64,000 nt of DNA from contig NZ_ATTQ01000014.1 in NCBI RefSeq assembly GCF_000419765.1, positions 62,001 through 126,000 on the forward strand, written 5' to 3'. Shown here piece by piece: positions 52,527 through 61,322 of this stretch; position 1 is the first letter of the stretch; every line of letters starts with the position of its first letter. Below the pieces are notes generated by a model. It searched no databases. It saw only the letters and a program-made list of their open reading frames with translations, and had not been told where the DNA came from. The DNA comes from Rhizobium mongolense USDA 1844. GTDB taxonomy: Bacteria; Pseudomonadota; Alphaproteobacteria; Rhizobiales; Rhizobiaceae. A program made the translations under genes and the position numbers.

Positions 52527-52600
52527 TGGCTGGGGAACCTGGATTCGAACCAAGATCGACGGAGTCAGAGTCCGCTGTTCTACCATTGAACTATTCCCCA
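52527..52600 (-). tRNA. tRNA-Gln (CTG)
   Basis: Full cloverleaf on the minus strand: acceptor TGGGGAA/TTCCCCA, anticodon stem GCGGA/TCCGT enclosing CTCTGAC (anticodon CTG), T-arm with GGTTCGAATCC, discriminator G and encoded CCA at 52527. Its 3' end faces the accessory region and serves as the apparent integration site. The tRNA remains intact. Confidence 0.95.
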
Positions 52601-52815
52601 GCAGGGCGCGGCCGGCAAAGCGGCTCCGCTGGTGTGCGGCGCTTATAAACAAAAGCCGGAGGAATGCAAATACTGTTTGGAAAAATTTCTGCACCCTAAT
52701 CGGTGAGGTCAAGCAGGTCTCGATTTTTGAATCCAAAAAGAATTTGGCGATTTTGCATCGCGCTGGTATTCTCGCGGCAACGCAAAAATCTAATGAGCGC
52801 CTGCTGCATACCGTC

Positions 52816-54423
52816 ATGGACTTGCGCGGCGCGTGGAAAACGAACGTGGAAGACCCCGAAGGCGGCGCAAAGCCGCAAGTTGACGGGGCGTCAGCGGCGG
52901 TGCGCAGGGACGGCAAGAAATCCCGGCGCCGGAAGGGCAAACGGGGCGGTCAGTCCCGCAACGCGCCCCATGCCGCTTCGCAGGCCTCCTCCGAGACATC
53001 CGGAGAGGCAGCGCGCCCGATGGAAGCTGCAGCCGGGAACCCGGCCCGCAAGCGCAAACGACGCCGCCGCGGTAACGGCGGCCAGCGGCATGACGGTGCA
53101 TCCCCAGCGATCCAGCAGCATGAAAAGCCGGCTTCGGCCGCGCCGGCGGAAGGCGACACTTCATCCAGCCGCCGCAACCGGCGCAAGCATCGCGGAAAGC
53201 GCGGCCTGCAGGGCCGCCCGCTGGCGCCTGGCAAGCCGGTCGGCCAGCCGGGGATCACCGCCCAGCCTGCCGCCATTGCCAGGGATCCCGCCATTGCGAG
53301 AGCCCCAACGATAGCCAAGGCCAATGGGCATTCCGAGCCTCGAATCGATGGCTTCAATCGCGGCGGCCGGCCGCCTGAACGCGAGCGCCGCGATCACGCT
53401 GCCGAGCATCCCTGGCCGGACGAACTTTATGCCGCGCTCGACCTCGGCACGAACAACTGCCGCCTGCTGATTGCCCAGCCCACCCGGCCGGGTCAGTTCC
53501 GCGTCGTCGACGCCTTTTCGCGCATCGTGCGCCTCGGCGAGGGGCTTGCCGCGAGCGGCCGCCTTTCCAACGAGGCGATGGACCGCGCCGTCGATGCGCT
53601 GCGCGTCTGCGCCGGAAAGCTGAAGAGCCGCGAGATCCGCCGCATGCGACTGATCGCCACCGAAGCCTGCCGTCAGGCCGCAAACGGCGCCATTTTCCTC
53701 GATCGCGTCGTCGCCGAAACCGGCCTCGAACTCGAGATCATCGACCGCGAAACGGAAGCCCGCCTTGCGGTATCCGGCTGCTCGTCACTGGTCGGCCGCG
53801 AAACGCGTTCCGTCGTGCTTTTCGATATCGGCGGCGGCTCCTCGGAGATCGCGGTCATCCGCATCGGCGAGAATCGGTTCAGCCGCCTTGCCAATCACAT
53901 CACTCACTGGACTTCGCTGCCGGTCGGCGTCGTCACGCTTTCCGAGCGCCACGGCGGGCAGCATGTGACGCCGGAGAGCTTCGAGAGCATGGTATCGGAG
54001 GTGGGGGGCATGCTTGCGCGGTTCGACTGCCCGGAAATCGAGGTCGCACATTCCGGCGATTTCCACCTGATCGGCACGTCCGGCACGGTGACGACGCTGG
54101 CGGGCGTCCACCTCGACCTGCCGCGCTACGACCGCCGCAAGGTGGATGGCATCTGGCTTTCGGATGACGAGGTTTCAGCCATGCAGGCGAAGCTTCTCTC
54201 GTGGGATTTCGAGAGCCGTGCCGCCAATCCCTGCATCGGGCCGGACCGCGCTGACCTGGTGCTCGCTGGCTGTGCCATTCTGGAGGCGATTCGCCGCCGC
54301 TGGCCGAGCCCGCGCATGCGCGTCGCCGACCGCGGCTTGAGAGAAGGCCTCTTGACCGACATGATGGCGGACGACGGCGTCTGGCGGCGCCATCGAAACC
54401 GCCGCGGCCAGCGCGCAAGGTAG
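52816..54423 (+). CDS. ppx: Ppx/GppA phosphatase with long basic N-terminal extension
   Basis: The product is 535 residues from the ATG at 52816; the true start could be a nearby codon. Residues 1-205 are low complexity (RRRKGKRGGQSRNAPHAASQ, KRKRRRRGNGGQ and similar) and probably disordered and polyanion-binding. The Ppx/GppA fold follows: ELYAALDLGTNNCRLLIAQP, VRLGEGLAASGRLSNEAMDR, VVLFDIGGGSSEIAVIRIG and GTSGTVTTLAGVHLDLPRYD. It hydrolyses polyphosphate or pppGpp. The gene is upstream of rlmE by 7 bp and probably cotranscribed. It marks the return to core genes after tRNA-Gln. Confidence 0.9.
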   Translation: MDLRGAWKTNVEDPEGGAKPQVDGASAAVRRDGKKSRRRKGKRGGQSRNAPHAASQASSETSGEAARPMEAAAGNPARKRKRRRRGNGGQRHDGASPAIQQHEKPASAAPAEGDTSSSRRNRRKHRGKRGLQGRPLAPGKPVGQPGITAQPAAIARDPAIARAPTIAKANGHSEPRIDGFNRGGRPPERERRDHAAEHPWPDELYAALDLGTNNCRLLIAQPTRPGQFRVVDAFSRIVRLGEGLAASGRLSNEAMDRAVDALRVCAGKLKSREIRRMRLIATEACRQAANGAIFLDRVVAETGLELEIIDRETEARLAVSGCSSLVGRETRSVVLFDIGGGSSEIAVIRIGENRFSRLANHITHWTSLPVGVVTLSERHGGQHVTPESFESMVSEVGGMLARFDCPEIEVAHSGDFHLIGTSGTVTTLAGVHLDLPRYDRRKVDGIWLSDDEVSAMQAKLLSWDFESRAANPCIGPDRADLVLAGCAILEAIRRRWPSPRMRVADRGLREGLLTDMMADDGVWRRHRNRRGQRAR

Positions 54424-54430
54424 GGACAGA

Positions 54431-55150
54431 ATGACCAAGGCACCGATCGCGGGCAACCGCACCGGCCGCAAGCTCGGCCAGCGCGTCAAGAAGAAGAAGC
54501 TCAAGGCCTCCTCGCGGCAATGGCTGCAGCGCCATATCAACGATCCCTACGTGCAGCGCGCGCAGCTTGAGGGCTACCGGGCACGGGCTGCCTTCAAGCT
54601 TCTGGAGATCGACGAGAAGCACAATATCCTCAAAGGCGCGCGCCGCATCATTGACCTTGGCGCCGCACCGGGCAGCTGGTCGCAGATCGCCGCCAAGGTG
54701 ACGGGCTCGACCGACGAGGATGTCCGCGTCGCGGCCATCGACTTTCTGGAAATGGCGCCGCTTCCCGGTGTGAAGATCCTGCAGCTCGACTTTCTCGATC
54801 CGGACGCGCCGACGAAGCTCATGGAAGCGGTCGGCGGTACGCCGGATCTGGTGATGTCCGACATGGCGGCCCCCACGACCGGCCACCACCGCACGGACCA
54901 TCTGCGGACGATGCATCTCTGCGAAGTTGCCGCGCATTTTGCCGTCGACGTTCTGGGCGAAGGCGGACATTTCCTCGCCAAGACCTTTCAGGGCGGCACG
55001 GAGCGCGAATTGCTCAACATGCTGAAGCAGCATTTCCGCCAGGTGGTGCACGTCAAACCGGCTTCCTCGCGTGCCGAATCGGTCGAGATGTTCCTGCTGG
55101 CGAAGGGCTTCAAAGGCCGTAGGCCGGTCACGAATGCTGCGGACGCTTGA
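54431..55150 (+). CDS. rlmE: 23S rRNA (uridine-2'-O-)-methyltransferase RlmE (FtsJ/RrmJ)
   Basis: The product is 239 residues. A Lys/Arg-rich N-terminus (GRKLGQRVKKKKLKASSRQW) is followed by YRARAAFKLLEIDEKH, the AdoMet motif IIDLGAAPGSWSQIA, LDFLDP, and the catalytic tetrad region DLVMSDMAAPTTGHHRTDHL and FLAKTFQGG with the active-site Lys residues. It methylates the 2'-O of U2552 in the A-loop of 23S rRNA and aids late 50S assembly. It is seven bases downstream of ppx. Confidence 0.96.
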   Translation: MTKAPIAGNRTGRKLGQRVKKKKLKASSRQWLQRHINDPYVQRAQLEGYRARAAFKLLEIDEKHNILKGARRIIDLGAAPGSWSQIAAKVTGSTDEDVRVAAIDFLEMAPLPGVKILQLDFLDPDAPTKLMEAVGGTPDLVMSDMAAPTTGHHRTDHLRTMHLCEVAAHFAVDVLGEGGHFLAKTFQGGTERELLNMLKQHFRQVVHVKPASSRAESVEMFLLAKGFKGRRPVTNAADA

Positions 55151-55208
55151 TCTTTGGCTTCGTCTGTGGCGATGATGGCGGCTTGCAGGATTGGAATGCC
55201 ACGATCTG

Positions 55209-55592
55209 ATGCTACTCTACGTCACTCTCGGAACCAATGACATCGAGCGCGCCCGGCGCTTCTATGACGCCGTTCTGCCGGTGCTCGGTTACAAGCTTCA
55301 GCGTCTCTCTGACGAGGAGATCGGCTACTCCGCCGATGGCGACACCCGCTCGCGCCTCTGGATTGTCACGCCGTTCAACCGCCGCCGTGCCGCCGCCGGC
55401 AACGGTTCTATGATCGCGCTCGGCGCCGAAACGCGCGCTGATGTCGATGCGTTTTACGCGGCGGCACTCGCGGCGGGCGGTACTGATGACGGCAAGCCCG
55501 GCTTGCGCTCCTATCATGCGAATTTCTACGCCGCCTATATCCGCGATCCCGACGGCAACAAGCTTGCCGCCGTCTGCGAAAAGCCCGAATAG
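55209..55592 (+). CDS. VOC (glyoxalase-like) family protein
   Basis: The product is 127 residues from the ATG at 55209 (MLLYVTLGTNDIERARRFYD). The paired beta-alpha-beta units of the VOC fold are clear, ending in NFYAAYIRDPDGNKLAAVCE, where the Glu or Cys may bind metal. Close relatives are annotated glyoxalase/dioxygenase-like proteins without known substrate. It is separated from rlmE by 58 bp and convergent with the MFS gene, seven bases apart. Confidence 0.87.
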   Translation: MLLYVTLGTNDIERARRFYDAVLPVLGYKLQRLSDEEIGYSADGDTRSRLWIVTPFNRRRAAAGNGSMIALGAETRADVDAFYAAALAAGGTDDGKPGLRSYHANFYAAYIRDPDGNKLAAVCEKPE

Positions 55593-55598
55593 CAGGGC

Positions 55599-57020
55599 TT
55601 ATTTCACCGCTGGTTGCTCGGTCTCGATTGCCGGGCCGATGCGCTTGGCGCGATGGCCCGAAACCAGCGCCCCTGCATACCTGTCCATGCGGATGAAGGG
55701 AATCGTCGCCACGACTGTCAGTCCGGCGATGACGTAGAAGGCCAGATGGAAGTCGGCGACCTGCAGTGCCTCGCCGCTGAAATAGATGGATGTCTCGAGG
55801 ATCGCCGCCGCCACGGCAACGCCGAGCGCGAGGCTGATCTGCTGCATCACGGAGCTCATCGATGTGGCCTGGCTTGCTTCTCGATCCTCAATGTCCGCAA
55901 AGGCCAGCGCGTTCACGCCGGTGAACATGAACGATCGCGAGAAGCCACCGATGAGCAACACCGTGATGATGACGAGATGTGGCGTTGCGGGTGTGAAGAA
56001 GCCTGTCGTGATTGTGACGATCGTCGTGACCGCGGCTGCCGAAAGAAGCGTCGTGCGGAAGCCGGTGGCGGCGAAAACGCGCCGCGCCATGAATTTGGTC
56101 GTGATCGCGCCGATTGCACCGGAAAAGGTAATGAGGCCGGACTGGAACGGTGTCAGGCCAAAGCCGAGCTGCAGCATCAGCGGCGTCAGGAAGGGCATGG
56201 CGCCGACGCAGATGCGGAACAGGTTGCCGCCCGTCGTCGCAGTGCGGAAGGTCGGGTTGCGGAAGAGGTTCAGGTTCAGGATCGGGGCTGGGTGGCGCTT
56301 GGCGTGACGCACATAAAGATAGCCGCAAAGGAAGCCGGTCAAAGTGGATGTGACACCGATGGCCGGCGGCAGCGCCGGAAGGCTTACGACCGAGAGGCCG
56401 AAAACGACACCCGCGGCGGAAAGCGAGGTCAGAATGAAACCGGTGAAGTCCAGTTTCGGCGGCATCGTTGCTTCAACCTCCGGCAGAAAGATTGTCGCAA
56501 GCCAGACGCCGATGATGCCGACCGGCACATTGATCAGGAAGATCCAGTGCCAGCTGAAATAAGTGGTGATGAAGCCGCCGAGCGGCGGACCGGCCAGCGG
56601 ACCGACAAGGGCGGGAATCGTCAGCAACGCCATGGCGGAAACCAGTTCGCTCCGCTGGGTGGTGCGCAGGAGAACGAGCCGGCCGACCGGCGTCATCATC
56701 GCGCCGCCCATGCCTTGCAGGAAGCGGGCGAAGACGAACTCGACCAGATTGGAAGATGCTGCACAAAAAATCGAGCCGATGACGAAGACGCAGATCGCAA
56801 GCCGGAAGATGCGCTTGGCACCGAACCTGTCCGCCATCCAGCCGCTGACTGGAATGAAAACCGCAAGCGACACCATGTAGGAAGTCAGCGCCAGCTTCAG
56901 CGTAATCGGCCCGACATTAAGGTCGCTGGCGATCGCGGGCAGCGCCGTCGAAATGACCGTGGAATCCATCTGCTCCATGAAGAGCGCGACGGCGAGGATC
57001 AGCGGAACAATGCGGTTCAT
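55599..57020 (-). CDS. MFS drug exporter, DHA2 (EmrB/QacA) family
   Basis: The product is 473 residues from the ATG at 57020 (MNRIVPLILAVALFMEQMDS); the frame is open further upstream without a better start. Typical DHA2 motifs are TVISTALPAIASDL, GWMADRFGAKRIFRLAICVF (motif A) and GPLAGPPLGGFITTYFSWHW (motif C). About 14 transmembrane helices are expected. It should export lipophilic compounds by proton antiport. No EmrA-type adaptor or regulator is adjacent. Confidence 0.92.
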   Translation of the reverse strand: MNRIVPLILAVALFMEQMDSTVISTALPAIASDLNVGPITLKLALTSYMVSLAVFIPVSGWMADRFGAKRIFRLAICVFVIGSIFCAASSNLVEFVFARFLQGMGGAMMTPVGRLVLLRTTQRSELVSAMALLTIPALVGPLAGPPLGGFITTYFSWHWIFLINVPVGIIGVWLATIFLPEVEATMPPKLDFTGFILTSLSAAGVVFGLSVVSLPALPPAIGVTSTLTGFLCGYLYVRHAKRHPAPILNLNLFRNPTFRTATTGGNLFRICVGAMPFLTPLMLQLGFGLTPFQSGLITFSGAIGAITTKFMARRVFAATGFRTTLLSAAAVTTIVTITTGFFTPATPHLVIITVLLIGGFSRSFMFTGVNALAFADIEDREASQATSMSSVMQQISLALGVAVAAAILETSIYFSGEALQVADFHLAFYVIAGLTVVATIPFIRMDRYAGALVSGHRAKRIGPAIETEQPAVK

Positions 57021-57556
57021 AGGCAAAAGCCTTGGGCGACTCTTGGGAGGATGGCTCGGGAGCCCGTGCTGTGTAGTCCCAGTTGCCGCCTCTGCCAATC
57101 CCTGAAACTGCGGGAGTTACAGGTTTGCATCACGTGTGCGTGAGACGGCGGTTCCCGGCAACTTTTCCTTTCAAAATCGACTTAGGTTCGAGCCGCCGCA
57201 GCAGGGATCCCGGACGGAGATCGAGAGGCCGGCGCGTCGCGACCACCGCCGTTATTGGAGAATGGATATATGGCAGTTTGGTTGGCAAGCGGCCACGCTT
57301 TTTGCTGCAGGCATTTTCGGCCGGCTATTTAAGAACGGGCTACCGTTTCGTGCCGAAGACCTACCAGTTCGACATCTGATCCAGGCGCATGGCAGCCATT
57401 ACGCGCCCGGTGCATGCGCCGGGCATTTTGCTATTCCCTTCCTGTCATAGACGTGTTACGAGCCCTCGCCAACTTCCAAAGCAACCCTTGCACACCGCCG
57501 GTGCGGACGATTCGTTCCGGGTGGGTCGCATTTTTCTTAATTGAAGGAAATTGGCC
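57021..57556. other. Intergenic region upstream of guaB
   Basis: This 536-bp gap separates the divergent MFS gene and guaB. A hairpin, GCCCGGTGCATGCGCCGGGC followed by ATTTT at about 57409-57432, could terminate a short transcript before guaB. Several short frames (for example 57250-57380, RPRFLLQAFSAGYLRTGYRF) are not convincing as genes. No purine riboswitch was recognised. Confidence 0.4.
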
Positions 57557-59041
57557 ATGGCTCGCATCATAGAAACGGCAACCGGAGCGGACGCGCTCAC
57601 CTTCGACGACGTGCTCTTGCAGCCCGGTCACTCCGAGGTCATGCCCGGTCAGACGAACATCGCAACGCGCATCGCGACCGATATCGACCTGAACATCCCG
57701 ATCCTCTCCTCCGCGATGGATACCGTCACCGAAAGCCGATTGGCGATCGCCATGGCGCAGGCCGGCGGTCTCGGCGTCATTCATCGCAATCTGACTCCGA
57801 TCGAGCAGGCCGAGCAGGTTCGGCAAGTCAAGAAGTTCGAAAGCGGCATGGTCATCAATCCGGTGACGATCGGCCCGGATGCGACGCTTGCCGAAGCGCT
57901 GTCTCTGATGAAGACGCACGGAATTTCCGGCATTCCGGTCGTTGAGAAGTCGGGCCGCCTCGTGGGCATCCTGACCAACCGCGACGTCCGCTTTGCCTCC
58001 GATCCGGCCCAGAAGGTCCACGAGCTGATGACGCGAGACAACCTCGTCACGGTCAAGGAGAACGTCGATCAGCAGGAGGCCAAGCGCCTGCTGCATTCGC
58101 ACCGCATCGAAAAGCTGCTGGTCGTCGATCCGGAAGGCCGCTGCGTTGGCCTCATCACCGTCAAGGATATCGAAAAGTCGCAGCTGAACCCGAACGCTTC
58201 CAAGGATGCGCAAGGCCGTCTTCGCGCTGCCGCCGCCATCAGCGTCGGCGATGATGGCTTCGAGCGTGCCGAGCGCCTGATCGAAGCCGGCGTCGATCTG
58301 CTCGTCGTCGATACTGCGCACGGCCATTCGCAGCGTGTTCTCGATGCCGTCACCCGCGTCAAGAAGCTGTCCAACTCGGTTCGCATCATGGCCGGCAACG
58401 TCGCGACCTCGGACGGCACCAAGGCACTGATCGATGCCGGCGCGGATGCCGTCAAGGTCGGCATCGGCCCAGGCTCGATCTGCACGACGCGCATTGTCGC
58501 CGGTGTCGGCGTGCCGCAACTCGCCGCCATCATGTCGGCTGTCGAAGCCGCGCGCGCTCAGGATATTCCGGTCATAGCCGACGGCGGCATCAAGTTCTCG
58601 GGCGACCTTGCCAAGGCGATGGCTTGCGGCGCTTCTGCCGTCATGATCGGCTCGCTGCTCGCCGGTACCGATGAAAGCCCGGGCGAAGTCTATCTCTATC
58701 AGGGCCGCTCCTTCAAAGCCTATCGCGGCATGGGATCGGTCGGCGCCATGGCGCGCGGCTCGGCAGACCGCTACTTCCAGGCGGAAGTCCGCGACACCCT
58801 GAAGCTTGTGCCGGAGGGCATCGAAGGCCAGGTTCCTTATAAGGGTCCGGTCTCCGGCGTCCTGCACCAGCTCACGGGCGGCCTGAGGGCAGCGATGGGT
58901 TATGTCGGCGGCAAGGATATCAAGGAGTTCCAGGAACGCGCGACCTTCGTGCGCATCTCCGGTGCCGGCCTTCGAGAAAGCCATGCCCATGACGTGACGA
59001 TTACACGCGAGAGCCCGAACTATCCGGGCGTAGGCGCCTGA
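57557..59041 (+). CDS. guaB: Inosine-5'-monophosphate dehydrogenase
   Basis: The product is 494 residues from the ATG at 57557, with GAAGGAA upstream. The (beta/alpha)8 barrel has ALTFDDVLLQPG at the N-terminus, two CBS domains (about 95-210; LVGILTNRDVRF and GLITVKDIEKSQ), catalytic Cys309 in GIGPGSICTTRIV, the phosphate loop ADGGIKFSGDL, and the flap YRGMGSVGAM. It oxidises IMP to XMP, the first committed step of GMP synthesis. guaA is not in the window. Confidence 0.97.
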   Translation: MARIIETATGADALTFDDVLLQPGHSEVMPGQTNIATRIATDIDLNIPILSSAMDTVTESRLAIAMAQAGGLGVIHRNLTPIEQAEQVRQVKKFESGMVINPVTIGPDATLAEALSLMKTHGISGIPVVEKSGRLVGILTNRDVRFASDPAQKVHELMTRDNLVTVKENVDQQEAKRLLHSHRIEKLLVVDPEGRCVGLITVKDIEKSQLNPNASKDAQGRLRAAAAISVGDDGFERAERLIEAGVDLLVVDTAHGHSQRVLDAVTRVKKLSNSVRIMAGNVATSDGTKALIDAGADAVKVGIGPGSICTTRIVAGVGVPQLAAIMSAVEAARAQDIPVIADGGIKFSGDLAKAMACGASAVMIGSLLAGTDESPGEVYLYQGRSFKAYRGMGSVGAMARGSADRYFQAEVRDTLKLVPEGIEGQVPYKGPVSGVLHQLTGGLRAAMGYVGGKDIKEFQERATFVRISGAGLRESHAHDVTITRESPNYPGVGA

Positions 59042-59043
59042 TC

Positions 59044-59604
59044 GTGACTGCGGGCAGCCGGATACCCTCCTGGATGATCGGGCTGCTTGCCATTCTGTGC
59101 CTCGCAGCGTTGGCATGGACGACCTTCGGCTTCGTCCTGCCATTCCGGCATGAGACCGGCAAAACGGTGCTCGACACCTATTTCACCGGCTATGATCAGC
59201 CTACGGTTACCGCCATGCAGAATGTGCTGAGCGAAAACGATGTCGCGCGTGCGCTGCTGCGGAGCATGTATCTTGGCCCGGAGCTCGTCCTGCCGGCGCT
59301 GATGACGATGCTTCTCTTCACGATTGTTCTGAAGCTCCAGCCGGGCGGCAGCTATTTCGGTAAACCGATGCATCCAGCTTTCATCAAGGCGATCTACGCT
59401 CTGCCGTTCATCTACTGCTTTGCTGATTATGCCGAGAATCTCTCCAGCCTGATTGCTTTCGGTGACAGCAGCGCCGCAGCATCCGCCGCCGCATTGCTGC
59501 CCTGGATGACAAAGCTGAAATTCGCAGCACTCGCCGTCTCGGCAATCGTCATCCTTCGTTTCGTCCTGATCCGTCTGACCCCCGGCGGTGTCGACGGGCG
59601 ATAG
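59044..59604 (+). CDS. Hypothetical multi-pass membrane protein
   Basis: The product is 186 residues with a GTG start two bases after the guaB stop, so it is almost certainly cotranscribed with guaB. Hydrophobic segments are WMIGLLAILCLAALAWTTFG, VLPALMTMLLFTIVL, AIYALPFIYCFADYAENL and KFAALAVSAIVILRFVLI (four helices). DYAENLSSL in the third segment looks conserved-polar. Function unknown; downstream is a MAPEG gene. Confidence 0.75.
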   Translation: MTAGSRIPSWMIGLLAILCLAALAWTTFGFVLPFRHETGKTVLDTYFTGYDQPTVTAMQNVLSENDVARALLRSMYLGPELVLPALMTMLLFTIVLKLQPGGSYFGKPMHPAFIKAIYALPFIYCFADYAENLSSLIAFGDSSAAASAAALLPWMTKLKFAALAVSAIVILRFVLIRLTPGGVDGR

Positions 59605-59671
59605 GCTGGAAAGTGCCGGAACTTTCCTCTACTGCTTTGAAAAATATGAGAGAAGCCGCAGAGGAGACACC

Positions 59672-60091
59672 ATGACCGGCTACGAAATGTTCTGGCCCAT
59701 TATTGCCCATGTCGCGCTGGTCTATGGCCTCTACATGCTGCTCAGCGTCCGCCGCCGCAAGGCGGTGCAAGCCGGCAATGTGAAGCTTTCGGACTATCGC
59801 GAAAACCGCAGCGAGCCGCCGGAAAGCCTTTTCGTCAAGAACAGCATCGCCAATCAGTTCGAGCTGCCGGTTCTCTTTTATGTTTGCTGCATCCTGCTTT
59901 ACATTACCGAGGCCGACAATCTGGGCGCCCTCGTGCTCGCCTGGATCTTCGTGGCATTGCGGTATGCCCACGCTTTCGTGCACGTGACGAGCAACCGCAT
60001 GCGCTTCCGCGGTCCGCTCTTTGCTGCCGGATACGTCGTGCTTGGTGCCATGTGGGCGTGGCTTGCCGGCTGGATGGCCTTCAGCGGGTAA
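59672..60091 (+). CDS. MAPEG family membrane protein
   Basis: The product is 139 residues from the ATG at 59672, which has GAGGAG upstream. Four helices carry the MAPEG pattern: RENRSEPPESLFVKNSIANQ followed by FELPVLFYVCCILLYITE and LAWIFVALRYAHAFVHVTSN. MAPEG members handle glutathione-linked or eicosanoid-like lipids in eukaryotes; bacterial roles are mostly unknown. It lies 67 bp after the preceding membrane protein gene. Confidence 0.85.
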   Translation: MTGYEMFWPIIAHVALVYGLYMLLSVRRRKAVQAGNVKLSDYRENRSEPPESLFVKNSIANQFELPVLFYVCCILLYITEADNLGALVLAWIFVALRYAHAFVHVTSNRMRFRGPLFAAGYVVLGAMWAWLAGWMAFSG

Positions 60092-60177
60092 CGCAGTTTT
60101 GTTCCTGCGTTATCGTAGCCTGACCTATCTTCTCTCGTCGGGGGGCTTTGGCTCGGCGAGGAAAAGAGGAGGTTCAC

Positions 60178-61050
60178 ATGGACAAGCCGGAAATCACGCA
60201 GGCGATGATCAACGCTTATGACGAATACACGCATCTGACGCTCGACCGCCGCAGTTTCATGGACAAGCTGACGAAGCTTGCAGGATCGGCGGGCGCTGCC
60301 GCCGTGATCGCGCCGATGCTTGCGGCAAACAAGGCGAGCGCGGGAATGGTCCCGGCCAACGACGAGCGGCTGAAGGCGCAGGATGTCACTTATCCCGGCG
60401 GCAGCGGCGAGATGAAGGGCTATCTGGTCGAACCGAAGGAGGCATCTGGAAAGCTCGGCAGCGTTATCGTCATTCACGAAAATCGCGGCCTCAACCCGCA
60501 TATCCGCGACGTCGCCCGCCGCATGGCGCTGGAAGGCTTCGTGGCGCTGGCGCCGGATTTCCTCTCGCCGCTGGGCGGTACGCCGGAGAACGAGGAGCAG
60601 GCGCGGGAAATTTTCGGCAAGCTTGAGGCTGCCGCAACTGTCGCGAATGCCGAAGCAAGCCTCAAATACCTGAAGACGCTTCCTTCCGCCAATGGCAATG
60701 TCGGCGCCATCGGCTTTTGCTGGGGTGGCGGGGTCGTCAACAATTTCGCGACAAAGTCGCCGGAGCTGAAGGCAGGCGTCGCCTATTACGGTGCGCAGCC
60801 GAAGGCTGGCGTGCCGAACATTAAGGCGGCGCTGATGCTGCACTATGCCGGTCTCGACGACCGCATCAATGCCGGCATCGACGCCTACAAGAAGGAACTG
60901 GAAGCAAACGGCAAGAGCTTCCAGATCTTCGTTTACGACGGCGTCAACCATGCCTTCAACAACGATACGTCCTCGGCGCGCTACGACAAGAAGGCGGCCG
61001 ATCTTGCCTGGAGCCGCACCGTCGAGTTCTTGAAGAAGAGCCTGGCCTGA
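60178..61050 (+). CDS. Tat-exported dienelactone hydrolase family protein
   Basis: The product is 290 residues from the ATG at 60178, which has AGAGGAGG upstream. A twin-arginine motif (LDRRSFMDKLTKLAGSAGAA, residues 22-41) leads a hydrophobic stretch ending NKASA. The DLH fold follows with catalytic Cys181 in GFCWGG, Asp227 in GLDDRI and His258 in VNHAF. It should be a periplasmic alpha/beta hydrolase; the exact substrate is unknown. The gene has its own spacing from the MAPEG gene. Confidence 0.87.
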   Translation: MDKPEITQAMINAYDEYTHLTLDRRSFMDKLTKLAGSAGAAAVIAPMLAANKASAGMVPANDERLKAQDVTYPGGSGEMKGYLVEPKEASGKLGSVIVIHENRGLNPHIRDVARRMALEGFVALAPDFLSPLGGTPENEEQAREIFGKLEAAATVANAEASLKYLKTLPSANGNVGAIGFCWGGGVVNNFATKSPELKAGVAYYGAQPKAGVPNIKAALMLHYAGLDDRINAGIDAYKKELEANGKSFQIFVYDGVNHAFNNDTSSARYDKKAADLAWSRTVEFLKKSLA

Positions 61051-61166
61051 TCAGGGTGCAACCGCCCGTTCGTCCTGCTTTTGAAAAACGGCACGGCTAA
61101 AGGCTCGATACGATCCGTGCCCAGCCGGCGGCTGCCGAATAACTGATCCACAGCTTTTGAGCGACC

Positions 61167-61192
61167 AAATCGGGGTTTATCACCCCGATTTT
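61167..61192 (+). terminator. Terminator after the dienelactone hydrolase gene
   Basis: Stem AAATCGGGGT/ACCCCGATTT with loop TTATC and following T residues lies 117 bp after the stop. It is nearly symmetric and could also act on the other strand. Confidence 0.8.
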
Positions 61193-61322
61193 CATATGCT
61201 TCTGGCGTCTGTTAAAATGCGAGCTTTTCGATTTACGGCGCATGAATACCTGCGTGCCATATCGCTCAGATGCGCCGGTTTGAGCCATCTTCCGCCGCTC
61301 AACGATAATTCATGGGAACGAT

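Noticed and set aside
55614..57143. 509-codon plus frame opposite the MFS gene
   Set aside because: Its charged, repeat-like sequence is the antisense of transmembrane codons; the MFS frame is clearly the real one.
57250..57432. Small gene or regulatory RNA upstream of guaB ending at a GC hairpin
   Set aside because: The hairpin is plausible but no promoter, conserved frame or riboswitch-like structure could be supported.
57431..59143. 570-codon minus frame opposite guaB
   Set aside because: guaB is complete and highly conserved; the antisense frame has no motif.
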